A DNA stretch of 64,000 nucleotides from an uncultured Bacteroidales bacterium. Its GTDB lineage: Bacteria > Bacteroidota > Bacteroidia > Bacteroidales > P3. The stretch's first letter is position 1; each line of letters starts with the position of its first letter. Location: NCBI GenBank assembly GCA_949291555.1, contig CASEWE010000002.1:1-64000 (forward strand). Reading direction: 5' to 3'. Made by a program: the position numbers and the translations under genes. The notes under the pieces are model-generated. The model was not told the origin of the DNA. It saw only the letters and a program-made list of their open reading frames with translations, and did not search any database. This document shows, in pieces, positions 43,201 through 53,500 of the stretch.

Positions 43201-46200
43201 CGGAAACCCGGACACCGGGAGAATCCCCGCGCAAAGCACGTTCCGGCCCGTCAAGCGCCTCCTGCGAAAGCTTTTCCGGGTCGGCAAAATCGAACTCCTC
43301 CACATACGCCCAATTGCGGATTTCCGCCCCCTCGCACACAATCGTGTCGGGATTATGCACGATCCGGAACGGCGTGGAAGGGAACACCCAGTCCTGGAAC
43401 GAAACCACCGTTTCCTTCGGGAAGCCCGTGCCGCACCCTTGATCCGAGAGGGCCCGGCAAAGCAGGCGCATGTTCTGGAACGCCCGGCTGACCTCCAAGG
43501 TATCACCCCGGGACCCCTTCACCGTGAAATACCGGTTGTAATCGCCAAAAGTATCGGTTACCAAATGGCCCGTCAGGTACCATTCGTAACGCAAATCTTC
43601 CGGGAAATCCTCCCCGCAGGACGCCGCCAAGACAAGCGGCGTGGCCGGGCAGACCCTTTCTTCCCCTATCTTCCGCACGGCAATTTCTCCCGGGTAGTCC
43701 TTGAACTCCATGACAAGCGGCGAGAAATACGGGGAACGGGCCGAATGCGGTTCCCGCCCGCACACGGAAGAAGTGGAGTAGACCACGTAGAACAACGTGT
43801 CTTGCCGTCCAATCCCCTGCCGGGCCGGCAGGAAGTCATCGGGATCGTTCAGCACCAGCTTGAACCCGTCCTTCACCATGTTCCGCACCGCTGCCATCGA
43901 TTTCCCGTAGCCGTAGCCCATCGATACCGAAGCCAAGTCGCAAGAAAGCCGTTCCTCCTCGCTCAAAGCCGCCAAAGGAGCCTGAAGGCTTCCCTCCGCG
44001 TCGTATTGGTAATAGCCCAGAAGCACCGAATCCTGTCCCGCCTTCTTATACCACATCAAGACGAAGTCGCGCGGCAAGTAGCGCGCATCGGCCACCACCG
44101 TGAACGGCTCCTGCCCGCAAGCCCAGCCCTCGCCCTGCATGGCCGCCCCCCCCGCCTCCACATTCCGGGAAGGATGGAACACGAACGAACCGGAAGCCGT
44201 TCCCGAACCGGAACCGCCGCTCGTGCCGCCCGTGACCCAATTGACGTAAAGCATTTCGGACATGACCGAATCGAACGCCACGCAAGGCATGTCCGAACCG
44301 CTCACCGAACAGGAGAAACCATCATAGAAACCCATGCGCGGGAAAGTTACATTGTAGCTCCCGCTGTCGGGATCGGCCACCTGCACCCAGTTGTCGTAAA
44401 TCCGTTCCCGGTCGTTGCGCCACCACTGCAGCCTGAAATTATGGCCGGCATTGCGGTAAATCACCTGCAATTCCATCGAATCGGCGCAAGCCTCCAGCAT
44501 CTCGCCCGTGGAAACATTGGCCGGGTGTACCGTCAGGACCGAAGGATAATAGATAGCGGGCGAAAGCCGGTTGGAAGTTACCGCCTTTTCGGCCACGCAG
44601 TTCTCGGAAGAATACAAGACCACATCGACCGAGTCGCCCTTGCGCATGGTCGTGGCGAAAGAACCTTCCTCGGAACCCATCTGCCAGATGCCGTTCACGC
44701 GCCAATGATATTCCGGATCCGAGCCCGGGTTGCGGGCCAAAGCCTTGTAGCGCAGCAACGTATTCTCGCAGAACGGGCCGCCCGCGCTTTGCTCGTCCAA
44801 GCCCGAACCCAAGGTGTCCAAGACGATTTCAACCTCGGCATGCACCCAGTCCTTGTAAACCATCGTGTCGGAAATCGTTACCGTCTGGCCCGTTTCCATG
44901 TCCAGGACATCCACGCTCACCGCGCAACGACCTATGTACCAAAGCCTCGGATTGCGCGAATAAGGGTTGTCGAGCCAAGGATCGCCCGCCTCCCCGAACT
45001 CCAGATCCTCCACATGCCAGTTATACAGGAACTTGCCGCTCCCGCCCGAAGTAAGCAGGTTGAGCTGGATGCTCTTGTCTTCGGTGTCGTTCCCGCAACG
45101 GTACACCGGGAAAGGCGCGATCCGGCCCGAAACATCCACCCCGCGCACGTAAACCCGCGAAGCCGACTGGGCCGCGCAATACTTGTCCTCGTAATGCGCC
45201 ACCACCAAAGCCGGTTCCGTCACCGGCAAGGAAGAAATCTGCCCTTCCGGATTGTCTTGCGTCAGGTACAGCACATTTTCGCCCGGAGCAAACAACGTAT
45301 CGGGGGTGAAAGTCACCTTGACCGGATAAAGGTCGCGGAGAGTCGTGGCCCGGGCCTGGAACAAAGCCGATGAACCCGAATCCACCAGCACGTTATCCGG
45401 GAAAATCTGGTTATTTATATGGTTCTGGCTCACAAAGTAATTCACCGTGTCGAGCGTGTAGCACCCCTGCTGGTTGGCCACCGCCACCTGGTACACGAAC
45501 GGGCCGGCGCTCAGCGGCAAGAACGTGGGCTGCTTGGTATCAGCGTTGGTCAGATACTCGTCCTGGTAGCCGCCGATAGCCGGATTGTAGACCTGGCTCC
45601 ATTGGTAGGAGTAGCCCCCTTCCGCATTGAAATTGATCCGCTCGCCCACGCACATGTACGTGTCGGGGCCGGCCGAAATCGTGCTCTTGTCGGGGCCTTT
45701 GCCGGGCGTGATCGTGCCGTTGCCGATATTCGAGGAAGGGAACTGGTAATAGAAGCCCCCCATGAACTCCAGGCCCGTGCTGAAAGCCAGCGTCCGCGGC
45801 TGGAACACCAACTGCGAGGAGCGTTGTTCCTCGCACCGAACCCGTATGCGGAACAAAGGCTGGGAGGGATCCGGCACGAAGCCGTTCCGGCCCGAGCCAT
45901 CCACCCAGACACAGGCGAACACGCCTTGTTTCCCGCCGTCGCTCCCTTGCATAGCCCTGTTTTCTATGTAATTGTAAACAAGGCTGCCTGCCTGCCCGAT
46001 AGCGGGAATCACCTCGGTAAGCACCGGCTGGCCCATGAACGCGCCATCCGACTGCTCGCTCCAGTCGTGCGTCACCACGGTCAAAGCCGAAGTGTCCGCC
46101 ACATTCAGGTAGAACATGAAATTATCCAACGGCACCGGGTTGCTCCCCAAGTCGACGAACACGCCCAAATCCGCCGTCTGCCCGGGGCAAAGCTCGGCAT

Positions 46201-46300
46201 CCTCCACCCAAATCCTCGCCACACGGTCTTGCGCCTGCAAAAGCGCAACAGTCCAAAAGAACAGGGCGAGCCCTGCCATAATCCGTCTTGTCTTTCTCAT
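40211..46300 (-). CDS. Giant multi-Ig surface protein with gliding-type (type B-like) C-terminus
   Basis: 2029 residues with signal peptide MRKTRRIMAGLALFFWTVAL...AQ. Residues about 27-190 look like a cohesin-type beta domain (ARIWVEDAELCPGQTADLGV). The body is a chain of Ig/PKD-like beta domains of about 80-120 residues. Each has a Cys near strand B and a Trp near strand C, for example CVGERINFNAEGGYSYQW, CPGSEVRVEY and CPGETVDLRA. The last about 90 residues (YLPNTVIPGSD, RMQVYDATGVLLFDQTGP, VPVPAGNYACHVRVW, VTVVR) form the gliding-motility-associated C-terminal domain, type B-like. Such domains are sorted by T9SS with a PorP/SprF partner, which follows at 38789-39916. The likely role is adhesin or surface filament. 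A 313-bp spacer separates it from the upstream porP. Confidence 0.88.
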   Translation of the reverse strand: MRKTRRIMAGLALFFWTVALLQAQDRVARIWVEDAELCPGQTADLGVFVDLGSNPVPLDNFMFYLNVADTSALTVVTHDWSEQSDGAFMGQPVLTEVIPAIGQAGSLVYNYIENRAMQGSDGGKQGVFACVWVDGSGRNGFVPDPSQPLFRIRVRCEEQRSSQLVFQPRTLAFSTGLEFMGGFYYQFPSSNIGNGTITPGKGPDKSTISAGPDTYMCVGERINFNAEGGYSYQWSQVYNPAIGGYQDEYLTNADTKQPTFLPLSAGPFVYQVAVANQQGCYTLDTVNYFVSQNHINNQIFPDNVLVDSGSSALFQARATTLRDLYPVKVTFTPDTLFAPGENVLYLTQDNPEGQISSLPVTEPALVVAHYEDKYCAAQSASRVYVRGVDVSGRIAPFPVYRCGNDTEDKSIQLNLLTSGGSGKFLYNWHVEDLEFGEAGDPWLDNPYSRNPRLWYIGRCAVSVDVLDMETGQTVTISDTMVYKDWVHAEVEIVLDTLGSGLDEQSAGGPFCENTLLRYKALARNPGSDPEYHWRVNGIWQMGSEEGSFATTMRKGDSVDVVLYSSENCVAEKAVTSNRLSPAIYYPSVLTVHPANVSTGEMLEACADSMELQVIYRNAGHNFRLQWWRNDRERIYDNWVQVADPDSGSYNVTFPRMGFYDGFSCSVSGSDMPCVAFDSVMSEMLYVNWVTGGTSGGSGSGTASGSFVFHPSRNVEAGGAAMQGEGWACGQEPFTVVADARYLPRDFVLMWYKKAGQDSVLLGYYQYDAEGSLQAPLAALSEEERLSCDLASVSMGYGYGKSMAAVRNMVKDGFKLVLNDPDDFLPARQGIGRQDTLFYVVYSTSSVCGREPHSARSPYFSPLVMEFKDYPGEIAVRKIGEERVCPATPLVLAASCGEDFPEDLRYEWYLTGHLVTDTFGDYNRYFTVKGSRGDTLEVSRAFQNMRLLCRALSDQGCGTGFPKETVVSFQDWVFPSTPFRIVHNPDTIVCEGAEIRNWAYVEEFDFADPEKLSQEALDGPERALRGDSPGVRVSGRKARQYAISWSLSLDALLDEASAPEGTVHAGGEFWHVPQSNGSDSTGKGDLADTKGITTYYVRASGQSGCVLYDSVQVLMARAYRLSASLDYVLPAPWCDSARMENGDALRLVEGEPYVPGAQYAVLKIGNGGDSPLWQWGLNQDAFGYSQQDTIRLLGTPDGDTLWAQVTTSMLTCLDRTAKASVVLQKAEPGILQTNAPAWAASGEDLLLQAGVTRQGPGSPNLTDWLHGYSYSWWSQAEDGSWIPLASGQAGSGMFGLDTLHAVMPAHGGMFRVEARDRYEACPAVSSTIKVEMAVPTGVDLKVRDLATGMLVEGFCGMGGDFVLASEPGADGETAYVSGVSGRVRLEAFPQNATGKAYVGFYKNGDLLGMGPVGTLPVENFPDQDDAGFEVLADGHSMETVLAPGDVIGAFYVHDTISLDGAATHYSPRLEFTEMAPNGALDLVAEPGVVCPGETVDLRASFPEMTGVESQLPAWEPQDALQGDPQGWQATGKPEGETLYSVSARDGFGCLWTDSARVFVAEPGSGLPLDAGSADTLFCGDKAWAEIQLRVPGSNAGLEELFFPAYGFLMDETGRVKAADSGFGPFRFEVSDGDRFVAKALPRVDCAPGFSVSDTLYFASVPLPRLRRVCPEHDTLACPGSEVRVEYEVQPSDAAWEWRSSLTFVEDEGLSRTYRADFPAMVVFRAMAPGSLVCAVEDSLQVELAVVPEAPVLQLSADREAVCGPEEVAFHLRAANCDTLIWHAGGQEVLRDALSLVRVPPVTGIHGPADSVYVVGIQAAGLCHGPVRAVSPVIAVYRVEKPVLEVLTPDTTVMEGSDLLLRARSSVYDGQEASLAWFDGDGALLSSQGEVWLEVVEPDVFHVMARQVELGTELPECFSVDSVRVDVRSPETGQDPFVFTGIYLPNTVIPGSDRPDDACLRVYGEGVGQVRMQVYDATGVLLFDQTGPDVAWRAVDMLGVPVPAGNYACHVRVWMEDGRVLEKQAVVTVVR

Positions 46301-46613
46301 CGTGAACCGTATTTAGCCAAGAAAAATCTTTTCAAACCCAACGCTTTTCCGGCAATCTTCCTCGTTCGAAGCCGATCGCGGAACCGCCTGCTCGCGGAAA
46401 CACCCCGAACCCGCCGATCCCGGAATCCATCCCGACAAACCGCGGCCCGGAAACCCGCCAAGCCGGGAACCCGATACTCCCCTGCAAACCCGCCGGCCCT
46501 CAAACCCGGGAACCCGGTCCTCCTCCGCCAACCTGCGCCCCGCCGGCAGCCTTTCCCCACAAGCAGAAACAGACAAGGCCGCAGATACCCACCCGCGGCC
46601 TTGTCCAGCCAAG
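46301..46613. other. Spacer between the two adhesin-PorP modules
   Basis: No gene. AACCCG recurs at 46452, 46468, 46487 and 46503 (spacings 16, 19, 16), with looser copies at 46409 and 46511. This is a weak example of the short-period repeats seen in other spacers. A terminator-like hairpin lies at 46572-46605. Confidence 0.5.
46572..46605 (-). terminator. Terminator after porP/sprF
   Basis: GACAAGGCCGC (46572-46582) pairs with GCGGCCTTGTC (46595-46605), an 11-bp stem. On the minus strand TGTTTCTGCTT follows. It lies 9 bp past the stop at 46614. Confidence 0.6.
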
Positions 46614-47516
46614 CTAAAACGACCGCAACATCGGCCTGTCGGGCCGCTTGAACAAAGCCCGGTACGTAAGGATGATCTCATGCGAAGGCTTGTAGAGCCG
46701 GCTGGTCACCCCGATATTGTAGTCGAAAGCATAGCTCAGCGAGAAATTCTTGCCCAAGCTTACCCCGGCCATCGCCACCAAGGCATCCAAGCGGTAAGCC
46801 AGCCCGAAATGCACCACATCGCGGTAGCTGGCCCGCAAGCTCACATCCACATTGGCCGAAGCCGAAGCCATGCGCATGGCCACCATCGGGAACAAAGCCC
46901 AGTTCTCGTCGAGCAGGAAGTTGTAGCCGAAGTAATAATACGAATGCAAGGACTCGAACGTGGGATTGTCGCCAATCTTGATCGGGAGATTCTGCACCGA
47001 AACCCCGGCCACGATATTGGAAGTATGGAACTCGATACCCAAGCCCATGTCGAGGTTCGGGTTGAACTCCTCCCCATCGCTCACGTACACATCGCCCGAA
47101 GGCAGCACCCCGTTCGAAAGGAAACGGTGCTTCACCCCGGCGTTCACGCCGAAATTGATGAAAGCATCGTAGCCCACCTGCAAACGGTACATGTACGAAG
47201 CCTTGAAAAGCACGTTGTTCTCGATATTGGCATTCCATTGATGGAACGTGATGCCCACGCCCATGTTCTGCTTGTCGAAGAAGTAGCTTCCGTTGAGCAA
47301 GCGGTAGGAAGGCCGGTCGGGCGTGCCCCAGTATTGTTCGCGGTCGGTGAGCGAAAGCCGGAAAAGGCCGTCGCTGGCCATGGCCGCCGGATTGTAAAAC
47401 ATCCGGTTGGCGAAGAACTGGCTGAACTGCGCCCCTTCCTGCGCCCGGAGCGGGCAGGCGGCGGCCATGGCTGCAAGAAGAACCAAGCCAAAGAAATGTC
47501 TGATGATGTTTTTCAT
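46614..47516 (-). CDS. PorP/SprF-family type IX secretion protein
   Basis: 300 residues with a signal peptide (GLVLLAAMAAACPLRAQ). The mature start QFSQFFANRMFYNPAAMASD is the PorP/SprF signature. NGSYFFDKQNMGVGITFHQW, YRLQVGYDAFINFGVNAGV, HTSNIVAGVSVQNLPIKI and YRDVVHFGLAYRLDALVAMAG follow as in the family. The protein ends in an aromatic outer-membrane strand (HEIILTYRALFK). In Flavobacterium, SprF is needed to export the giant adhesin SprB. This gene begins 18 bp after the stop of the giant gene, with a perfect AGGAGG at 47525-47530, eight bases before its ATG. The two are almost certainly co-transcribed. The usual length is about 300-330 residues. Confidence 0.95.
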   Translation of the reverse strand: MKNIIRHFFGLVLLAAMAAACPLRAQEGAQFSQFFANRMFYNPAAMASDGLFRLSLTDREQYWGTPDRPSYRLLNGSYFFDKQNMGVGITFHQWNANIENNVLFKASYMYRLQVGYDAFINFGVNAGVKHRFLSNGVLPSGDVYVSDGEEFNPNLDMGLGIEFHTSNIVAGVSVQNLPIKIGDNPTFESLHSYYYFGYNFLLDENWALFPMVAMRMASASANVDVSLRASYRDVVHFGLAYRLDALVAMAGVSLGKNFSLSYAFDYNIGVTSRLYKPSHEIILTYRALFKRPDRPMLRSF

Positions 47517-47534
47517 GTCCTAATCCTCCTTGTT

Positions 47535-50500
47535 TTATTTATTGACAACCGTTACCGCACCTTCCACGATCTTGTAGCCGGGAGACTCGGCAACCGGGAT
47601 CTTCACCTTGTAGTAATACGTGCCCGCTTCCACGAAGCTGCCGTTGGCCGCGCGGCCGTCCCAGCCCTTGTTCTGGCCGTTGCCGTTGCGCTGGTCGAAC
47701 GCCTTCACGCGCAAGCCCCACATATTGGTGATTTCCACCTCGAACTCGGGGAAGATGACCCCTTCCTTCGGATCGTTGACAAGCATCACGTTCGGCAAAG
47801 CCGCAATCCTTACCGAAGCGCTGTCCCAGATACGGCAGCCGTTCGGGTCGACCGTGCTTATCCAAACCGAGGAATTGCCGCCGTCCTCATGGGTAAAGGC
47901 AAGCTGCTTGCCCGGCTCCTGGCTCGTAACCCATTCGTCGACCACGCCGTCCTGCATCACAATCCAGTCGATGGTCTGCCCGCGTTGCGGCCGGGCCGAG
48001 AAATACACCGCCTGGCCCTCGTAGTACACGCCCGAAAGCACCTTGGGCCGCACCTCGATATAGAACGGTTCAGGCTGGTAGTAATGGACAAAGATGAAGA
48101 GCGAATCGCGGCTATGGCCGGCCTCCTCCATCACCACCTGCATTTCGTGCGTGGTGGTATCGGGGAAGAACAAGCCGAACACCGAATCGTTGCCTTGGTA
48201 AGGAAGCCCCATCTCCGCCCCTTGCGGCAAGAGCAGCTGCACATTCCCTTCCGGAGCCGACCAAGTGCAGGTCAACGGCTGGGCGCCGCCCGAAGCGGAA
48301 AGGTCTATCAGGGCCACATTGCCCGCGCAGAGCCACAAGTGGGCCGTGTCGCCGTAGAATACCCAAGTGGAATGCGTGGTGCCATCGCCGGGGTCGAAAC
48401 CGTTGTCGGGGAAGCCCGGCAAGTCGCCATCGGGCAATGCCGGCGGAACCACGATCGAAACCGTAACCGAATCGAGCTTGAAATCGGATTCAACCCGCAG
48501 GCTTACCGAATCGTAGGCCACGCAGCCGTGCTCGTTGGCCACTTCCACGCGGAACACGTACCAGCCCGGCTCGGTCATGGAGAACGTAGGCGTGCGGGCC
48601 GAATCCGGCTGCAACAGGAATTCCGCCGGAGACCAGGCAACCGCCGCCATGTCCATATCGCTTTCCACCCAGAGCCAAGTGCTGTCTTTGGCCTTGATGA
48701 CCGAATCGGCAATATAGGCCTCGACAACCGGCAACGGGTGAACCCTTACGGAGATCGCGGCCGAAGCCGTGTCGGGATAGATGCAAGCCCCGTCCGTCAA
48801 ATCGGCCTGCAAGCGGACTTCTATCCGGTGCAAGCCCGTTTGGAGCGAATCGGTAACAAATTCCGAACCCGTAGCCTCCGGAACAAGAACCCCGTCCAAG
48901 TACCAAGCGTAGGCCGGAGCCGCGCCCGCGTTGCCCGCCGCGGCCGTCAGGCTCACTTCCGTGCCGAAGCAAACCGCCGTGTCGGGCTGCAAATCGAGCG
49001 TCAGCCACGGAGCCAGAGCCGCTTCCACGCTTACCCGGGCGTAGGCCGTGTCGGCGCCGCAAGGCGAAGAAGCCACCACGCGGACCTGCAAGCCGCTATC
49101 GGCCCGCGTCAGCAAGCCGGCATCGAACATCGTCCTGCCCTGCAAGGAATCCAGCTCCGCCCACGAAGCCGAGCCCGGCCGGAGCAACTGCCAGCCAATA
49201 TCCAGGCCCTGCAGATCGCGGCCCGCGCGGTCGGACAGGCGGAAGACCACCTCCCCTTCCCGGCAAAGGCTCGTGTCGGAAGGCGTCAGCTGCAAGTCGC
49301 CCGCAGCCAATACCGGCAAGACATGCAGCGTAAGCACCGCCGTCGTGTCAGCAAAATGGTCGTTGACCGCCACGCCCCGGATCTGGAAGCCGTCCATTTC
49401 GGGCGTAGCCGTGAACGTGAGCCGGCCGAAATCCTCCTCGATTTCCACCTTGCTCCAAGGCGCGTCGCCGGCCAGGATTTCCACCCAAGGCGATTCCGCA
49501 TCCGGACGGTATTGCCAGGAAGAACCGCCCTCGGCCGCCGTGCCGGAAGCGTTCATGAAACCACGCATCACCGTGTCGGTCAGGATAACCTCCGACTCCT
49601 GGCAAGCAAACAGATGGGCTTCCAGCTGCAAGCTGTCGGATTCGGAAGCAACCACCACCACATCGCCCGGGAGCACATCGGCAAGGGAATCCTCCGTCCA
49701 GACCTCGTCATCGGCAAGATAGATGACCGTATCGGGAACCCATTCGATCACCAAGGTGTCGAACACCCGCAGCAAGCCGATTTCCGACTCGGAGAAGCCG
49801 CACTCGTTATACAAGCGTACAAAATACAAAGTAGAATCGTGCGCAAGGGCCGAAGCCGAACCCGTGAGCCGGTAAACGGAAGAAGCCTGGCAGGCAAGCT
49901 CCGTCTCGGAAGCCGCGGAAGCCGCGCCGGCCGGTTCGTAGCGCATGAAGCAATAGCGGTCGGCACCCTGGTAGGCATGGCCGTCGGCATCCACCACGCG
50001 CAATTCCACCGTGTTGCCGGCAAGCGCCTGGCCCGGAGCCATTTTCCCTTGGTCCGCCTCATCGGAAACATCCACAATCAGCAAGCGCACCTGGCCCGCA
50101 TCCGGAACCGCGTTCACATGCAAGGTGAAGAGCGGCGAGTAAACCGTGGCCACATTGCCCGGCATGTCGAACACGCGGCGGAAAATCCAGTTCTCCATCT
50201 CCGCGGCAACCGGCTTCACTAACAACGTGTCGCCCACGACCGCAAAGCGCGGATCGGACAGATCCACCCGGGTGTAGGCACCCGTGCCGCCCATATCCAC
50301 TTCCCAGTACGTCTCTTCGGCCGGGCCGCCTTCGGCCAAGGCCACGAAACGCACGGAATTGCCCTCGCAGACCGTGAAGGCCAGATCGCCCGCTTGCGGG
50401 CCCACCGCGTCCGTTACGGAATCGGCCGGCACATCCGGGTCGTCCGGGTCGTCGGGCGTTGTCTCGATACCCGATACCGAACCGGGCTCCAGGATATTGA

Positions 50501-53500
50501 TCACCCGCACCGAATCCACCACCGTGTCGCCGCCGCAATGGTTGGTTGCCGAGAACCGCACGTAATACGTGCCCGTATCGCCGGCGGCCGGGAACGTGTA
50601 AGACAAGCCGGAAGCCGCCGCGGCATAATCCGCGTCCGCAGGCCCTTTCAATTCGTAAGCAAACGTATAGCCATCGTAAGGAGCCGAGCCCGGCAAGCAA
50701 GCGGCCACCGCCTCGAACAAGCTCGAAGCCGGCGTTCCGCCGATTACCACCACCGGTTCGGACTTGGAAAGCGCTTCCTCGTCGGCGCAAAGGAACCAGG
50801 CCGGCGCGTCCACCTGCAAAGCCGCCGCATCCGAAACATCGCTGTCGGTGCCATCGGAGAGCGTTACCCGGAACTGCCAGCCATCCATGGCCGCCGTAGG
50901 ACGAGCCACCGAAAGCGTGTACTGGTACGTGGCCGGGTCGGAGCCGAAAGCGTAGGAAGCCGGCGCCTGTCCGGGAACCTCGCCCGCGGCTATCGTTTCC
51001 CAGCTCAGCCCGCCATTGGTCGAAACCTCCCATACCGGCATTCCGGAAGCCGGCATGTTGGCGTAAGCCGTAACCGTGAAGAGCGCGGTTTCATCGTTCG
51101 AACACAAAGCCCCGGAAGGCGCGGCCTCGATGCGGGAAATGGCAAAGCGGTCGTTCACCCGCAAGGTGTCGGACAAGGAACGTCCTTCCCCGCAGGAATT
51201 GGAAGCCTGGACATAGAACAGTGTGCTGTCGTATTCCTGCAAGCCGTTGAGGCGTACCGTAGCGGCCGTTTCCGTGCCGGCCACCACCAGATCCGTCCAA
51301 GCATCCACCCCGTTGGCCTGGGTATAGGCCGCCTGGCCCTTGCCCATGAACCACCAAGTGTAGGAAGCCGGTTCCTCCATGACCACATAATCGGCATCGT
51401 AGCCCAGATCGGCCACCGGCACCCGTTCGGCCGTCACGGCAGCCGTGGCGCCTTCCTTGGCAAAGACTTGCGGGGCCGGGTTCAAGCGTAGTACCGGCGC
51501 AATCTTGATCTTCACCGCCAAAGGCTCCGAAGCTACCTCGGTAGCGCAGGCAGCCGGCTCGGTAACCCGCAGCACCGCCCGGTACAAGCCGGCGCTCTCG
51601 GGCGAAGTCTTCTCCAGCGTCAACGTAGCCGGCGTCGCGCCGTTCGGGCCGCTCATGGCAATCGAATCGGCTTGGGCCGTCAGATCCACCCAGTCTTCGC
51701 CTTCCTGCTTCTGCCAAACAAAATCGTAGACCGCCGCATCGGCGCCTTCATCCACGGCCACGGAAAGCGCAATCTGCTCTCCGGCGCAATTCTCGGCCGG
51801 GTTGCCGGTTATATCGCCATCGAAAGCCGGAACAGACTTCACGGCCAATTCCACCTGGTCGGTCACCGGCGTGGTGCAGACCGAAGTGCTCAGCCGCAGT
51901 TCCCAAGTGCCGGCCACATCCGGAGAAGCCGAAGCGCCCGTATAAGAAGCCGTATGCGGGTCGGCAACCCAATCCAGGACGGCATCACCCTGCTTCTGGG
52001 CCGTACCTTCCACGTAATACCATTCGGCCGTCACCTCGGTCTCCAAGTCCGGATTGCCCCGGGTGAACGAAGTCTGGAAAGCAAAGCCCGAACCCTCGCA
52101 AACCGTCTGGTCGACCGCGCCGGTGGCAACCGCCAAGGGCGCATCCACCCGCAAGACCGCATACAGAACCGTATCAACCCCGGTGGAATAAGAGGAAAGC
52201 ACTTCCACCTTGAAACGCAAGCCATCGGCCGCGACCGGAATCGGCTGGTTCACCGTGATATTGCCCGTAGCCGGGTCGGCTACCACCGATACGGAGCTTC
52301 CGTCATGCAGCGTTACCGTCTGGGGCGAACCCGCGGTCAACGCCTTGTAATCGGCATCCACGCCCTTGGCCATGACATGGAAACGGAACGAATTGGCCGC
52401 CCCGCCCAAATCCGAAGCCGAGAAACGGAAATCCGCATTGGAAGCCGTCCCGGCGCAGACAGCGATTGAATCGGCAACGAAAGCATACGAAGGCGCTTCT
52501 TGCGCGCACACTTCCATTTCCGCGCTGAAATTCGTGCAGTCGGTATTGTTGTCGTCTTTCACGCAAGCCCGGATCCGGGTAATGGAAGCCCCGGTCAAGT
52601 CGGCCGCGTCCTCGAACTCGATCCGGCTGCCCGAAACCGAATAGCGGCCCGTCAAGGCCGGCACCGCTTCTACCGGCATCCAGTCGCTGCCCGCCAGAAC
52701 CTGCCATTCGAAAGAGAGCGTGCCCTCTCCCGAAGCCCCGGTCACCTCGTAAACCGCCGTGGAGCCGTAGTAGTAGCAATCGCCATCGGTAAGGCTTTCG
52801 GTGGAACCGGGATCCAAGGCCGCGTTAGTCGTGATCGAAGCCTCTTCCGAAACCACCTCGCGGTCGCAAGGCGTGCTGGTCACCACGCAGCGGAAACGCT
52901 CGCCGTCATGGTCCTGGGCGCCGGCCACCGTCAAAGTCGCCGTCGTGCAGCCGCTATAGACGGCATCGTCCGACAAGTCCGCCCAAGCCAAGCCGTCCCA
53001 CTTCTGCCACTGGTAGCTTTGGGGCGAAACCGCCTCGTAGCTTTGGCCCGAACCGTCGCCGTAGCGCAAGCCGGCCGTGGAAGCCGCCACCGTGAACGTG
53101 GCCGTCCCTGTGCCGACAATCTTCTCGTCTTCAGGCTGCTGTGTTATAATCAACGTATCGTAGACATTCACCGCTACCGCTTGGGTGGAAACCGTGCCGC
53201 ACACATTCTCCGCGTAGGAAACCACCGCCTGTACCCACAGCCGGTCGGTCAAAGGCCCGACCGTGAAGGAAGCCTGGTTGTCGGTAGAGGGGTCGGCCGC
53301 CGTGTAATCGCCGTTGCGGCGGTCGGACGTCTGCCACTGGATGGAAGTCGAAGCCGTGTTGCCGCTGAGCGTTACCTCGGTCGTGCCTTCGCCGAAGCAA
53401 AGCACGTTGCCGGCCTGCAGGCTGCCCGCTTCCGGCGCGGGAAGAATCCGGGCCAGGACCTCGTTGGTGTAGACCGCCGGGCAGACCCCGTTCTTCACGC

